Below, piece after piece: positions 53,757 to 61,668 of a DNA stretch of 62,254 bases. Made by a program: the position numbers and the translations under genes. Source of the DNA: Desulfoplanes formicivorans (GTDB lineage: Bacteria > Desulfobacterota > Desulfovibrionia > Desulfovibrionales > Desulfomicrobiaceae); contig NZ_BDFE01000022.1 of the NCBI RefSeq assembly GCF_001748225.1, positions 1 to 62,254 on the forward strand, read 5' to 3'. The notes below the pieces were generated by a model that searched no databases, was not told the DNA's origin, and saw only the letters and a list, made by a program, of their open reading frames with translations. Numbering within the stretch: the stretch's first letter is position 1; every line of letters starts with the position of its first letter.

Positions 53757-54485
53757 TTGATAGACATACGACACATCCACAAATGGTACGGCGACCACCA
53801 TGCCCTCAAGGATGTCTCCCTGAGGGTGGACAAGGGCGAGGTCTTTGTCATCTGCGGTCCCAGCGGATCAGGCAAGAGCACGCTCATCAGGTGCATCAAC
53901 CGTCTTGAACCCATCCAAAAGGGCACCATCATGGTAGACGGCGCTGATCTGTATGCCGAAGACCTGAATCTGACCCTGCTTCGGGCGGAAATCGGGTTTG
54001 TTTTCCAGCAGTTCAACCTCTATCCCCACATGACCGTACTCGAGAACATCACCCTGGCTCCGACCATGGTTCGCAAAATGGACAAGAAGGAAGCCAGGGA
54101 GATCGCCATGGACCTGCTGGGCAAAGTCAACATCCCGGACAAGGCTGACGCCTATCCCGGTCAGCTCTCGGGCGGGCAACAGCAGCGCGTGGCCATTGCC
54201 CGCGGCCTGGCCATGCAACCCAAGATCATGCTTTTTGACGAGCCCACATCGGCCTTGGACCCGGAAATGATTAACGAGGTTCTTGATGTCATGAAAACCC
54301 TGGCCAAAGAGGGCATGACCATGCTCTGCGTAACCCATGAAATGGGATTTGCCCGGGAAGTGGCCGACCAGGTCGTGTTCATGGATGAGGGAACGCTCAT
54401 TGAGCAGGATACGCCGGAACGGTTTTTTTCCAACCCCCAAAGCGATCGCGCCCAGGATTTCCTCAATAAGATCATCTCCCATTGA
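53757..54485 (+). CDS. ATPase of a second polar amino-acid ABC importer
   Basis: A 242-residue ABC ATPase of the GlnQ type: Walker [10 protein letters not shown] (residues 34-42), signature [15 protein letters not shown], Walker [16 protein letters not shown] and His in VTHEMGFA. A TTG start at 53757 is used since no ATG precedes the family start and the first coding residues IDIRHIHKWYG match the paralogue at 17905-18633 ([11 protein letters not shown]). No convincing ribosome site is visible, so the exact start is open. Followed 238 bases later by its binding protein. Confidence 0.93.
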   Translation: MIDIRHIHKWYGDHHALKDVSLRVDKGEVFVICGPSGSGKSTLIRCINRLEPIQKGTIMVDGADLYAEDLNLTLLRAEIGFVFQQFNLYPHMTVLENITLAPTMVRKMDKKEAREIAMDLLGKVNIPDKADAYPGQLSGGQQQRVAIARGLAMQPKIMLFDEPTSALDPEMINEVLDVMKTLAKEGMTMLCVTHEMGFAREVADQVVFMDEGTLIEQDTPERFFSNPQSDRAQDFLNKIISH

Positions 54486-54517
54486 CGCATGTCTGACAGA
54501 TGGGTCAAAACTTGCAT

Positions 54518-54540
54518 AGACTGGCCCGTGCCGGGCCCAG
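54518..54540 (+). other. GC-rich hairpin between ATPase and binding-protein genes
   Basis: CTGGCCCG (54521-54528) and CGGGCCCAG (54532-54540) pair with one bulge. It stands 36 bases after the ATPase stop and lacks a T-run; it may weaken readthrough so that the binding protein depends on its own promoter. Confidence 0.4.
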
Positions 54541-54607
54541 ACTGTACACCGGATGCAAGTCTCGCCAGCGTTTCCGGGAAAGGACAAGGGAGAACCAGTT
54601 AACACAT

Positions 54608-54637
54608 TTGCAAGAAATCTCTTGGCTTGTGTACAAT
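54608..54637 (+). promoter_or_regulatory. Possible sigma-70 promoter for the binding-protein gene
   Basis: TTGCAA (54608-54613) and TACAAT (54632-54637) are 18 bases apart, giving a four-of-six -35 and a five-of-six -10. The ATG of the binding protein is 86 bases further, with an AAGGAGATG ribosome site. Confidence 0.4.
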
Positions 54638-54723
54638 TATGTTCATATCGGCCCGCTTTCGTGGAAAACCCGGTTTTCGGGAAACATAGCAAACTGTTTC
54701 ACTCTCAACCAAGGAGATGCACG

Positions 54724-55548
54724 ATGCGTAGTCTGAAGATCCTCACCCTTGTTGCGGCCATGTTCTTGTGCGCCCAGATGTCCTTTGCCGGAACGACCTA
54801 CGACAAGGTCATGAAAGCCAAGGTCATCCGTGCCGGAATCATGACCAATTCCATTCCCGGCGCGTACTACGACGCCGACAACAACTGGGTCGGTTTTGAC
54901 GTGGATATCGCCCAGGAAATCGCCAACCGCCTGGGTTGCAAGCTCGACCGGGTCAAGGTGACCGACAAGACCAGAATCTCCTTTTTGCAGCAGGGCCGGA
55001 TCGACATGTCCGTGGCCAACATGACCCACAAACGTGAACGTGACAAATCCATTGACTTTTCCATCACCTATTTCTTTGACGGTCAGAAAGTTCTGGCCAA
55101 GAAAGGCAAATTCAAGAGCCTGAAAGACATGGTCGGCCAGAAAATCGCCACCACCCAGGGCACCACATCCGAGATCAACATCAGAAACCTGCTCAAGGAA
55201 CTGGGCGATCCCAATCCCAACGCCCATGTCAAATCCTTTCCCGACTACGCCTCTGCCTTTGCCGCTCTGCAGATGGGCAGCGTTGCCGGTTTCACCACCG
55301 ATTCCACCATCCTTCTTGGCTACGCAGCCAAGGAACCCGGCAAGTACGAACTGGTTGGCGATTTCTTCAGCAACGAGCCCTACGGTATTGGTCTGCCTGA
55401 AAACGATTCCAAATGGCGCGACACCATCAACTTCACCATCCAGGACATGTGGAAGGACGGCACCTACATGAAGATTTACAACAAGTGGTACGGTCCCGAC
55501 ACACCGTACGCCTTCCCCATGACCGAAGAAATCGAAATGTGGCCGTAA
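54724..55548 (+). CDS. Periplasmic polar amino-acid-binding protein of the second importer
   Basis: A 274-residue family-3 binding protein. Signal peptide with RSLKILTLVAAMFLCAQMSFA and a cut after SFA. Ligand-binding features: AYYDADNNWVGFDVDIAQEIA, KTRISFLQQGRIDMS and FSITYFFDGQKVLAKKG. Start ATG at 54724 follows AAGGAGATGCACG; an upstream in-frame extension lacks a signal-like N-terminus. Paralogue of 17022-17849 with shared TTDSTILLG, EPYG(I/L)GLPENDS and the C-terminal EMWP. A hairpin follows the stop. Confidence 0.94.
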   Translation: MRSLKILTLVAAMFLCAQMSFAGTTYDKVMKAKVIRAGIMTNSIPGAYYDADNNWVGFDVDIAQEIANRLGCKLDRVKVTDKTRISFLQQGRIDMSVANMTHKRERDKSIDFSITYFFDGQKVLAKKGKFKSLKDMVGQKIATTQGTTSEINIRNLLKELGDPNPNAHVKSFPDYASAFAALQMGSVAGFTTDSTILLGYAAKEPGKYELVGDFFSNEPYGIGLPENDSKWRDTINFTIQDMWKDGTYMKIYNKWYGPDTPYAFPMTEEIEMWP

Positions 55549-55571
55549 GATCATGAAATAGTCCCATGACA

Positions 55572-55610
55572 AACTCCGGCAGCTTGAAATGAGTTCGGGC
55601 TGCCGGAGTT
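55572..55610 (+). terminator. Hairpin after the binding-protein gene
   Basis: AACTCCGGCAGC (55572-55583) and GCTGCCGGAGTT (55599-55610) form a perfect 12-bp stem with a 15-base loop. ATTGTTGG after it is a weak T-tract. It may end or attenuate transcription so that the permease is made at a lower level; the analogous position in the first importer also has hairpins. Confidence 0.7.
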
Positions 55611-55685
55611 ATTGTTGGAGGCAATGACTCAAAATGCAGCGAGTCAAAACATTGCGAATATGATCGTTGTGTTCTGAGTGACTGA

Positions 55686-55730
55686 GGGAAGAGTGCCGGA
55701 TTGACAACAGGGGAAATCAGCCATGATGAG
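55686..55730 (+). pseudogene. Possible remnant of an IS4-type transposase N-terminus
   Basis: The frame reads GLTTGEISHDEVQHV and then meets a stop. I recall the string GEISHD(K/R/E)(I/V)TRFL from IS4-family transposases, but only about ten residues fit and both neighbours are broken by stops. Treat as a pointer for a translated search. Confidence 0.2.
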
Positions 55731-56053
55731 GTACAACACGTTTGACGCGTTGTCTGGCCGACCAAAAATGAGCATTCCAGCGTGCTAGCAATCGGATCAA
55801 CACGCCGATTTGGGGCAAAGATGAAACCTCGGCCCACCGAACTTCCCGGCTTTCCGATTTTGTCATAGTCCATATCGCCAGGGGCTTGAAAACGGCTTTG
55901 CCAAGACATGCAGATTCATGAAGGGCCAGCTCGCAGCAAAGAATTCGCTGTCATCTTTTTTCTTTGTCGAACAAGAGAATCCGCCGACCTTTTCACATTC
56001 CTTGAATTTCTTAGCTTTTTCAAATCTCTAAAATTTTAAAATCCTAAAAAATT

Positions 56054-57841
56054 ATGTTTCGTTACTGGCTTGAAAAAACCTGGGTCCAATACCTCCTTTT
56101 GTTCACCCTTCTTGGGGCCATGGTCTATTATTGGGGCTTTGTGTTCAATTTCGGCTATGATTTCCATTGGGACGTCTTGTACACGCCCAATGAAACCTAC
56201 GGCATGATTTTTGGCATCGAGCTCTTCAAGGGGCTGTGGACAACACTCAAGATCACCCTGATCAGTTCGGGCATTGCCCTGTTTCTCGGGACCCTGTTTG
56301 GCCTGGGACGCCTTTCCGCCTTCAAGCCCTTTTACATCTTTTCTTCCTCGTATGTAGAGTTCTTCCGCAACACCCCGCTGCTGGTTCAACTTTTTTTCTG
56401 GTATTTTGCCCTGCCCATGGGTCTTCCCGAGGCCTGGCGGGAATGGGTCTTTGAACACAATTTCGAATTCTGGTCCGCGACCATCGGACTGTCCGTGTAT
56501 ACGGGCGCGTTCATGGCCGAGGTTATTCGGGCCGGCATGCAGTCCATCCCCAAAGGACTTCTGGAAGCCGCTTATTCCTCGGGACTCACGTATTTCCAGG
56601 CCCTTCGGACGATCATCCTTCCCCTGGCCTTTCGGGCGATCATCCCCCCCCTTGGCAGCGAATTCCTGAACAACATGAAAAACTCCTCCCTGGCCATGGT
56701 CGTTGGTGTGGCCGAACTCTGCTGGCAGTCCCAGCAGGTGGAATCCCTGACATTCAGGGGGTTTGAAGCAACAACAGCCGCAAGTGCCCTTTATCTTGGT
56801 CTTTCCCTGGGCATTTCCGCCATTTTGAACACGGTCAACCTGCGTCTTCGCATCAATGATGGGCATACCCGCAAAAAGGGTTTGGCCATTTTTTTCGGCA
56901 ACATCCTGTTCTGGCCTTTTGAAAAGCTCTGGAGTGTGCTGGCCTTTTCCGCCGGCGTCATGGGCAAACGCAGAACCGGTCTGACGTATACCGGGACCAT
57001 GCTCGTCTGGAAAAAAGCGCGCACCCTGCTGGTCAAAGGCATCATCCTTGCGGGAAAATGGAGTTTTATCGCCTTTTTGGCATTTTTGCTCTACGAACTT
57101 GTTCTGGGGCTGAGTCATTTCAAATGGTCGGTTATCCGGGACAACCTGCACGCCCTGCTCATATGGAAATTTCCCAGCAACGACCCCAACGACGTGCTCT
57201 GGGGCATTGGCGGTCTTTCCGCTTCCATTGCCATGGCGGTCATTTCCATTTCAGTGAGCTTTTTTATCGGTCTGTTCGTTGGCCTGGGACGAGTCTCCAA
57301 AAATGTCGTCTTCAGAATCCCCTGTACCCTGTACATTGAAATCATCAGGGGCAATCCTCTCATCCTGGTCATTTTCTGGGTTTACTTTTTCATCCCCATC
57401 TTTATCAAATCCTATTTGGACGTGTTCTGGTCCGCCACCATTGCCCTGACCATCTTTACAGGAGCGTATCTGGCGGAAATCGTACGCGCGGGCATCCAGA
57501 ACATCCCCAGGGGACAGATAGAAGCGGCCTACGGCACGGGGCTGAGCTACGCATCCACCATGATCCACATCGTCCTGCCCCAGGCCCTCAAGCAGATGAT
57601 CCCTGCCATTGTGGGCCAGTTCATTGCCATCTTCAAGGACACCTCCCTGGCCTATATCATCGGTGTCCTGGAGTTGACCTTTGTGGCCCAGGGCCTTAAC
57701 AGCCGACTCATGATCTACCCCTTTGAAATCTACGCCACGGTCGCCGCCCTCTATTTCGCCTGCTGCTACTCCATGAGCATTGTAGCCAACCGGCTGGAAA
57801 GAAAACTCACGCCCGGAGGGGATGCGAGGATGGTTATGTAG
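56054..57841 (+). CDS. Fused double permease of a polar amino-acid ABC importer
   Basis: A 595-residue protein holding two complete HisM-type permeases in one chain. The N-terminal half has FFRNTPLLVQLFFWYFALP and an EAA loop, EAAYSSGLTYFQALRTIILP (about residues 175-195). The C-terminal half begins after a 100-residue linker with extra hydrophobic segments and has IEIIRGNPLILVIFWVYFF and a second EAA loop, EAAYGTGLSYASTMIHIVLPQ, about residues 495-515. In the first importer the same two subunits are separate genes (16181-16882 and 15420-16115). No frameshift or stop interrupts the join. No ribosome site precedes the ATG, and 505 bases separate it from the binding-protein gene. Confidence 0.93.
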   Translation: MFRYWLEKTWVQYLLLFTLLGAMVYYWGFVFNFGYDFHWDVLYTPNETYGMIFGIELFKGLWTTLKITLISSGIALFLGTLFGLGRLSAFKPFYIFSSSYVEFFRNTPLLVQLFFWYFALPMGLPEAWREWVFEHNFEFWSATIGLSVYTGAFMAEVIRAGMQSIPKGLLEAAYSSGLTYFQALRTIILPLAFRAIIPPLGSEFLNNMKNSSLAMVVGVAELCWQSQQVESLTFRGFEATTAASALYLGLSLGISAILNTVNLRLRINDGHTRKKGLAIFFGNILFWPFEKLWSVLAFSAGVMGKRRTGLTYTGTMLVWKKARTLLVKGIILAGKWSFIAFLAFLLYELVLGLSHFKWSVIRDNLHALLIWKFPSNDPNDVLWGIGGLSASIAMAVISISVSFFIGLFVGLGRVSKNVVFRIPCTLYIEIIRGNPLILVIFWVYFFIPIFIKSYLDVFWSATIALTIFTGAYLAEIVRAGIQNIPRGQIEAAYGTGLSYASTMIHIVLPQALKQMIPAIVGQFIAIFKDTSLAYIIGVLELTFVAQGLNSRLMIYPFEIYATVAALYFACCYSMSIVANRLERKLTPGGDARMVM

Positions 57842-58138
57842 GGGCGGCAGGTCTTCAGGGCGCAAACGAGAACATACGGGATAATGCGTCATCTTTTGGT
57901 GAAACAAATTGCTATTCTTTTCTTGTGAATGCGTTTCCACGCAACAATGAAAAATGAAGAATTCTACATGAATCAGACGACTACACTTATTTAAATTTGC
58001 AGAAAACTGACTGCCACGCACGGAATGTGTTCAGCCGTATCACTTTTCACACATCAACATGCAGCGATTCCCGGTCCCCTTGCAGACGAGAATCGCTGTT
58101 CAAGTTATGGGCACATCGGTTCGGGAGTCATAACAACA
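57842..58138. other. Spacer between the ABC permease and the LPS genes
   Basis: These 297 bases contain no convincing gene. A hairpin CAGCGATTC (58062-58070) with GAATCGCTG (58090-58098) lies 40 bases ahead of the first glycosyltransferase; it could act in transcription of the glycan genes but has no JUMPstart-like sequence. Confidence 0.4.
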
Positions 58139-59287
58139 ATGAATCGTCCCAGAATTGCCATCATGCTCCCCAAACTCAGCCATTATGGCGGAGTGGAGGG
58201 TTTTGCCTGGCGTCTTGCCGAAGCTCTTGGCCAAGAGTATGATGTTGATTTTATCTGCGCTCGACAGGAAACTGATCCGCCGGATGGAGTCACAGTGAGA
58301 TGCATTGGTCGGCCGTTTCTCGGCAAATGCGTCAAGATTCTCTGGTTTGCCTTGGGAGCAGAATTCGTCAGACGCAAGAGCAATTATGATCTTGCCATAG
58401 GACTTGGCAACACAATCTGTCAGGACATCCTGCGCATAAGCGGCGGGCCCACCCGGATTTTCTGGCAGCATTCCATACGGGCCTACCCCCAAGGCTTTGC
58501 CCGGACATGGAAAATGATCAGGCGGAGGTTCTCTCCGGCCAATAATCTTATTTTGGCCATTGAAAAACTTCAAATACACTTTTCCGGTCAGATCATAGCC
58601 AACTCTCACATGGTCAGGGATTGGCTTTTCAAAGCCTTTCCCGATCTCAACCAACATTGCGTGACGGTTGTCTACAACCGACCGGACCTGATCCGCTTTG
58701 CGCCGTGCACGTTGTCTCAAAAACAGAGCGCTCGAGCGAAATGGGATATTCCCCAAAATACACAAGTCATTGCCACGGCAGGTACCAATTTCATGCTTAA
58801 GGGTATCAGGCAGCTCATTGCCACCTTGGTCCATCTACCAGAAGACACCCTGCTTGTGGTCGCCGGTGGGCGTCATCCTGGCCGATACATCCGATACGCT
58901 CGACGACTTGGTGTCGCTCACCGGGTCCGATTTCTGGGCAGGGTGGACGACATGGTCACCTTGTATCAGGCCAGCAACTTGTTCGTGCTCTTGAGTTTTT
59001 ATGACGCCTGCTCCAATGCGGTTCTTGAAGCCTTGGCATCGGGACTACCCGTCATCTCTACAACAACCAACGGCAGCAGTTTCTTTTTACCTCCGGAGCG
59101 GACTGTTGACCCAGCAATCGATCCGAGTCAACTTGCCCAAAAAATGAAGCGAATCCTCGCACAAAACAAACCGTCGTCTTTCACATTTCCCGATCATGTC
59201 CCATCCGGTCTTGATCCGTATATTACCGCTGTCAAGGCCGCTCTTGCTCTTAAAAATCCAGCCACAAACACGGCGGAACCGTCATGA
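58139..59287 (+). CDS. Glycosyltransferase family 4, WaaG-like
   Basis: A 382-residue GT-B enzyme for LPS core or O-chain assembly. MLPKLSHYGGVEGFAWRLAEAL is the acceptor-side start (key part GGVEGFAWRLAEAL), IFWQHSIRAYPQGFARTWK a WaaG-like segment, and LFVLLSFYDACSNAVLEALASGLPVISTTTNG (key part SFYDACSNAVLEALASG) the donor-binding end with the E-x7-E feature. ATG at 58139 was chosen at the conserved start; its ribosome site, GGGAG, lies 12 bases away. The stop overlaps the following gene by four bases. Confidence 0.9.
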   Translation: MNRPRIAIMLPKLSHYGGVEGFAWRLAEALGQEYDVDFICARQETDPPDGVTVRCIGRPFLGKCVKILWFALGAEFVRRKSNYDLAIGLGNTICQDILRISGGPTRIFWQHSIRAYPQGFARTWKMIRRRFSPANNLILAIEKLQIHFSGQIIANSHMVRDWLFKAFPDLNQHCVTVVYNRPDLIRFAPCTLSQKQSARAKWDIPQNTQVIATAGTNFMLKGIRQLIATLVHLPEDTLLVVAGGRHPGRYIRYARRLGVAHRVRFLGRVDDMVTLYQASNLFVLLSFYDACSNAVLEALASGLPVISTTTNGSSFFLPPERTVDPAIDPSQLAQKMKRILAQNKPSSFTFPDHVPSGLDPYITAVKAALALKNPATNTAEPS

Positions 59288-60339
59288 AGATCAACGATCT
59301 TGCTTCCATACACCCCAAACGCATTCTTGTCTGCCAGCTCCGACAAATAGGAGACGTGATTTTGACGACACCACTCATCCACTTGCTCAAAAAACGATAC
59401 CAAGAAGCCTGCATATCCGTTTTTACCGAGAAAAAATGTGCTCCCGTTCTCTACAACAACCCGGATATTACCCATATTTGGGAATTGGATAAACAGCAAG
59501 GAATGATGCAAAGCCTAGCCTTATACTGGAAAATGGCTCGTCAGCACTATGATCTTGTCGTGGATTGCCAGCAGCTTCCCAGATGCCGTTTCGCCACTTG
59601 GTTAAGCCGAGCAAAGGTGCGATTGACCTATCAACCACCTTGGTACAACAGACTTTTTTACACGCATTGGTCCAAACCGGTAGATGGATATGCAGCAAAA
59701 TATAAAACCAGTTTTTTGGCTCCTCTTGGCATCAACTGGAACGGTGAGCCTCCACGAATCTATCTCACCGAATCAGAAAACAAATGGGCAGACAGCTTTT
59801 TCAAGGAGCATAATCTGCCACGACACGGGGGGCCGGTTCTCACCCTTGACCCCACACACAGACGGGCCTCCCGGTGCTGGCCAGCAAAGCATTATACGCA
59901 ACTTCTCCGATTGCTTGCCCATGAAATGCCCGATCTGACCATGATCCTTCTCTATGGCCCTGGAGAAAAAAGAGATGTTTATGAAATCGCGAAACAATCC
60001 GAAGTCCCTGAGCAATGTATCGTTTCCAACAACATGCTTTCCCTGCGAGAAATGGCAGCAATCATAGCCAAGGCTGACCTGCATGTGGGAAATTGTTCCG
60101 CACCCAGGCATATTGCTGTGGCAGTCGATACCCCATCCCTAGCCATTCTCGGCTCAACAAGTCATGCTTGGACATTTCCTGCCCCAGAACATACTGACAT
60201 CGCCATAGAAATCTCATGTCAGCCCTGTAATGAGGATACCTGCCCGCGGGGAACAACAGAATGTCTTAACGAGCTTCGTCCAGAAACCATTCTTAAAGCA
60301 ATCATCGATATACTTCATGATACATCAATATACACATAA
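59284..60339 (+). CDS. Glycosyltransferase family 9 (heptosyltransferase-like)
   Basis: A 351-residue GT9 enzyme like WaaF/WaaQ, which add heptose to the inner core from ADP-heptose. Seen are ILVCQLRQIGDVILTTPLIHLLKKRY (key part LRQIGDVILTTP), LVVDCQQLPRCRFAT, TLDPTHRRASRCWPAKHYTQLL (key part RRASRCWPAKHY) and ADLHVGNCSAPRHIAVAVDTPSLAILG (key part GNCSAPRHIAVAVDTP), all family positions; where most GT9 enzymes have NDSGPMH this one has GNCSAPRH. It is coupled to the preceding glycosyltransferase by an ATGA overlap. Confidence 0.92.
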   Translation: MKINDLASIHPKRILVCQLRQIGDVILTTPLIHLLKKRYQEACISVFTEKKCAPVLYNNPDITHIWELDKQQGMMQSLALYWKMARQHYDLVVDCQQLPRCRFATWLSRAKVRLTYQPPWYNRLFYTHWSKPVDGYAAKYKTSFLAPLGINWNGEPPRIYLTESENKWADSFFKEHNLPRHGGPVLTLDPTHRRASRCWPAKHYTQLLRLLAHEMPDLTMILLYGPGEKRDVYEIAKQSEVPEQCIVSNNMLSLREMAAIIAKADLHVGNCSAPRHIAVAVDTPSLAILGSTSHAWTFPAPEHTDIAIEISCQPCNEDTCPRGTTECLNELRPETILKAIIDILHDTSIYT

Positions 60340-60508
60340 AATATATGCAAAAACGACAAGTCAGCGAGGGTTATCACTATCTATGCATCATAATATCATT
60401 CACTCTTCCATTTATCAGTGTATCATTTCGCGTTTATCAACAAAATATTATATTTATAAAATAAAAAACATTCATACTACATAAACCAAATTCATTGCCA
60501 TACACCAT
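60340..60508. other. AT-rich spacer in the LPS gene block
   Basis: A 169-base, strongly AT-rich spacer (ATATTATATTTATAAAATAA near 60445-60470) without hairpin or open frame. It likely carries a promoter for the following gene. Confidence 0.35.
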
Positions 60509-61492
60509 ATGAAAGTAAATTTTGTTATTCCCAAAAAATATCGAAAGAAGGCTTGGCCTGAACTACTTGCTGGTACACCTCACCCTCGATATGTGCTCGA
60601 TGCACCGCATCGTATTGTTTCAGGTGTTGACGCATGGATTCTCCAAACCTGGGCTCTGCTCTGTACGTCAAATGTGCCCATAACCGTTGAGCTCGTAGAA
60701 TACGGAATACCCGGAGAAATTTCTGTATTTCATTATGACCATGCGACTCCAGCTAATGGCATTCATGAAGCATTTGCCATGGTCATTCGTGCTGACCGAC
60801 CTCCTGTTCCTTTGGCGGATATCGTTATCGAACAAAACCCCTGTGTTCAACTTACTGACACCTCGTTTTTTTTGCCTTCTTGGCCACAACCCGGGCTTAT
60901 TCCACGCGACCCGTCACGAAGGGCAAAATGTACGCAGTTGGCATATGTAGGCAGCCAAGAATACGTGCCAAACTATATGAAAACAGATACTTTCAAACAA
61001 AAATTGCGTGCCATTGGAGTAGAATTTTGTCGGATGCACAGCGGCGAATGGGTTGACTATTCACAGGTTGATATACTTGTAGCGGTACGTGACGTTCCCC
61101 AAAGCGTCCTCAACCGCAAGCCATATGCTAAACTGGTCAACGCATGGCTCGCAGGGATTCCAATCATTCTGGGAAAAGAACCTGCATACCAATCATTACG
61201 ACAAAGCAATCTTGACTTTTTTGAAGCACAGAATGAAGAAGAGGTGCTCGCAGCAGTGACTTCCCTTGTACAGAACGCTAAACTCTATCAAGCAATGCAA
61301 AACAACGCACACAAGAGGGCTCATGAATTTTCAATTTCTAAAATTGTTCAATCATGGTGTGATGTTCTCGAGATAGCCGCACATCAAACACGATCTTTCT
61401 CAATTTTTGAAAAATATTCTCGCTATGGTCTTTTTTTATATGGGAAATGTTCCGCTCAAGTATGGAAACGTATGCATGGTTGGAATGAATAA
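60509..61492 (+). CDS. Putative glycosyltransferase-like protein, family not recognised
   Basis: A 327-residue soluble protein. The C-terminal 130 residues resemble the donor half of a GT-B enzyme: RKPYAKLVNAWLAGIPIILGKEPAYQSLRQ, then FFEAQNEEEVLAAVTSLVQN and a terminal helix with KRAHEFSISKIVQSW, as in GT4 proteins where the C-terminal segment selects the nucleotide sugar. The N-terminal half (KVNFVIPKKYRKKAWPELL, PGEISVFHYDHATPANGIHEAFAMVIRAD) has no motif that I know. Codon use is very AT-rich, far from the core genes, suggesting recent acquisition. Placed after two LPS glycosyltransferases and before an insertion sequence. Confidence 0.6.
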   Translation: MKVNFVIPKKYRKKAWPELLAGTPHPRYVLDAPHRIVSGVDAWILQTWALLCTSNVPITVELVEYGIPGEISVFHYDHATPANGIHEAFAMVIRADRPPVPLADIVIEQNPCVQLTDTSFFLPSWPQPGLIPRDPSRRAKCTQLAYVGSQEYVPNYMKTDTFKQKLRAIGVEFCRMHSGEWVDYSQVDILVAVRDVPQSVLNRKPYAKLVNAWLAGIPIILGKEPAYQSLRQSNLDFFEAQNEEEVLAAVTSLVQNAKLYQAMQNNAHKRAHEFSISKIVQSWCDVLEIAAHQTRSFSIFEKYSRYGLFLYGKCSAQVWKRMHGWNE

Positions 61493-61593
61493 CGAGTTAT
61501 TAACTCGACTTTCGGAGTTAATCACTGACAACTAATTAAATGTTTTTATTGACAATAAATGATTTTTTCCCGGCGAAATTATCCATATTAGTT

Positions 61594-61619
61594 GGTTCTT
61601 CGACGTTTTGTGTGGAATT
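61594..61619 (+). repeat. Left terminal inverted repeat of an ISL3-family element
   Basis: The element begins GGTTCTTCGACGTTTTGTGT and its 26-base end matches, in reverse complement with one mismatch, the solo end at 1445-1470. The transposase start is 50 bases further. The outer end at 61594 would be flanked by a target duplication, probably of 8 bases (TATTAGTT at 61586-61593), but the right end is outside the window so this cannot be tested. Confidence 0.8.
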
Positions 61620-61668
61620 GACCGATCGTATCGAGTTTGGGTAGCCCTCCCCCTCAGGAGGATGAGTC

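Larger units (their letters stand above)
55549..56053. other. Long spacer between the binding protein and the fused permease
   Basis: After the hairpin (55572-55610) about 440 bases carry no intact gene. One plus-strand frame at 55686-55730 gives GKSAGLTTGEISHDEV before a stop; ISHDEV resembles the start of IS4-type transposases, so this could be a decayed transposase fragment, a weak call. The last 130 bases are AT-rich and lead to the permease start without a Shine-Dalgarno sequence. Confidence 0.45.
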
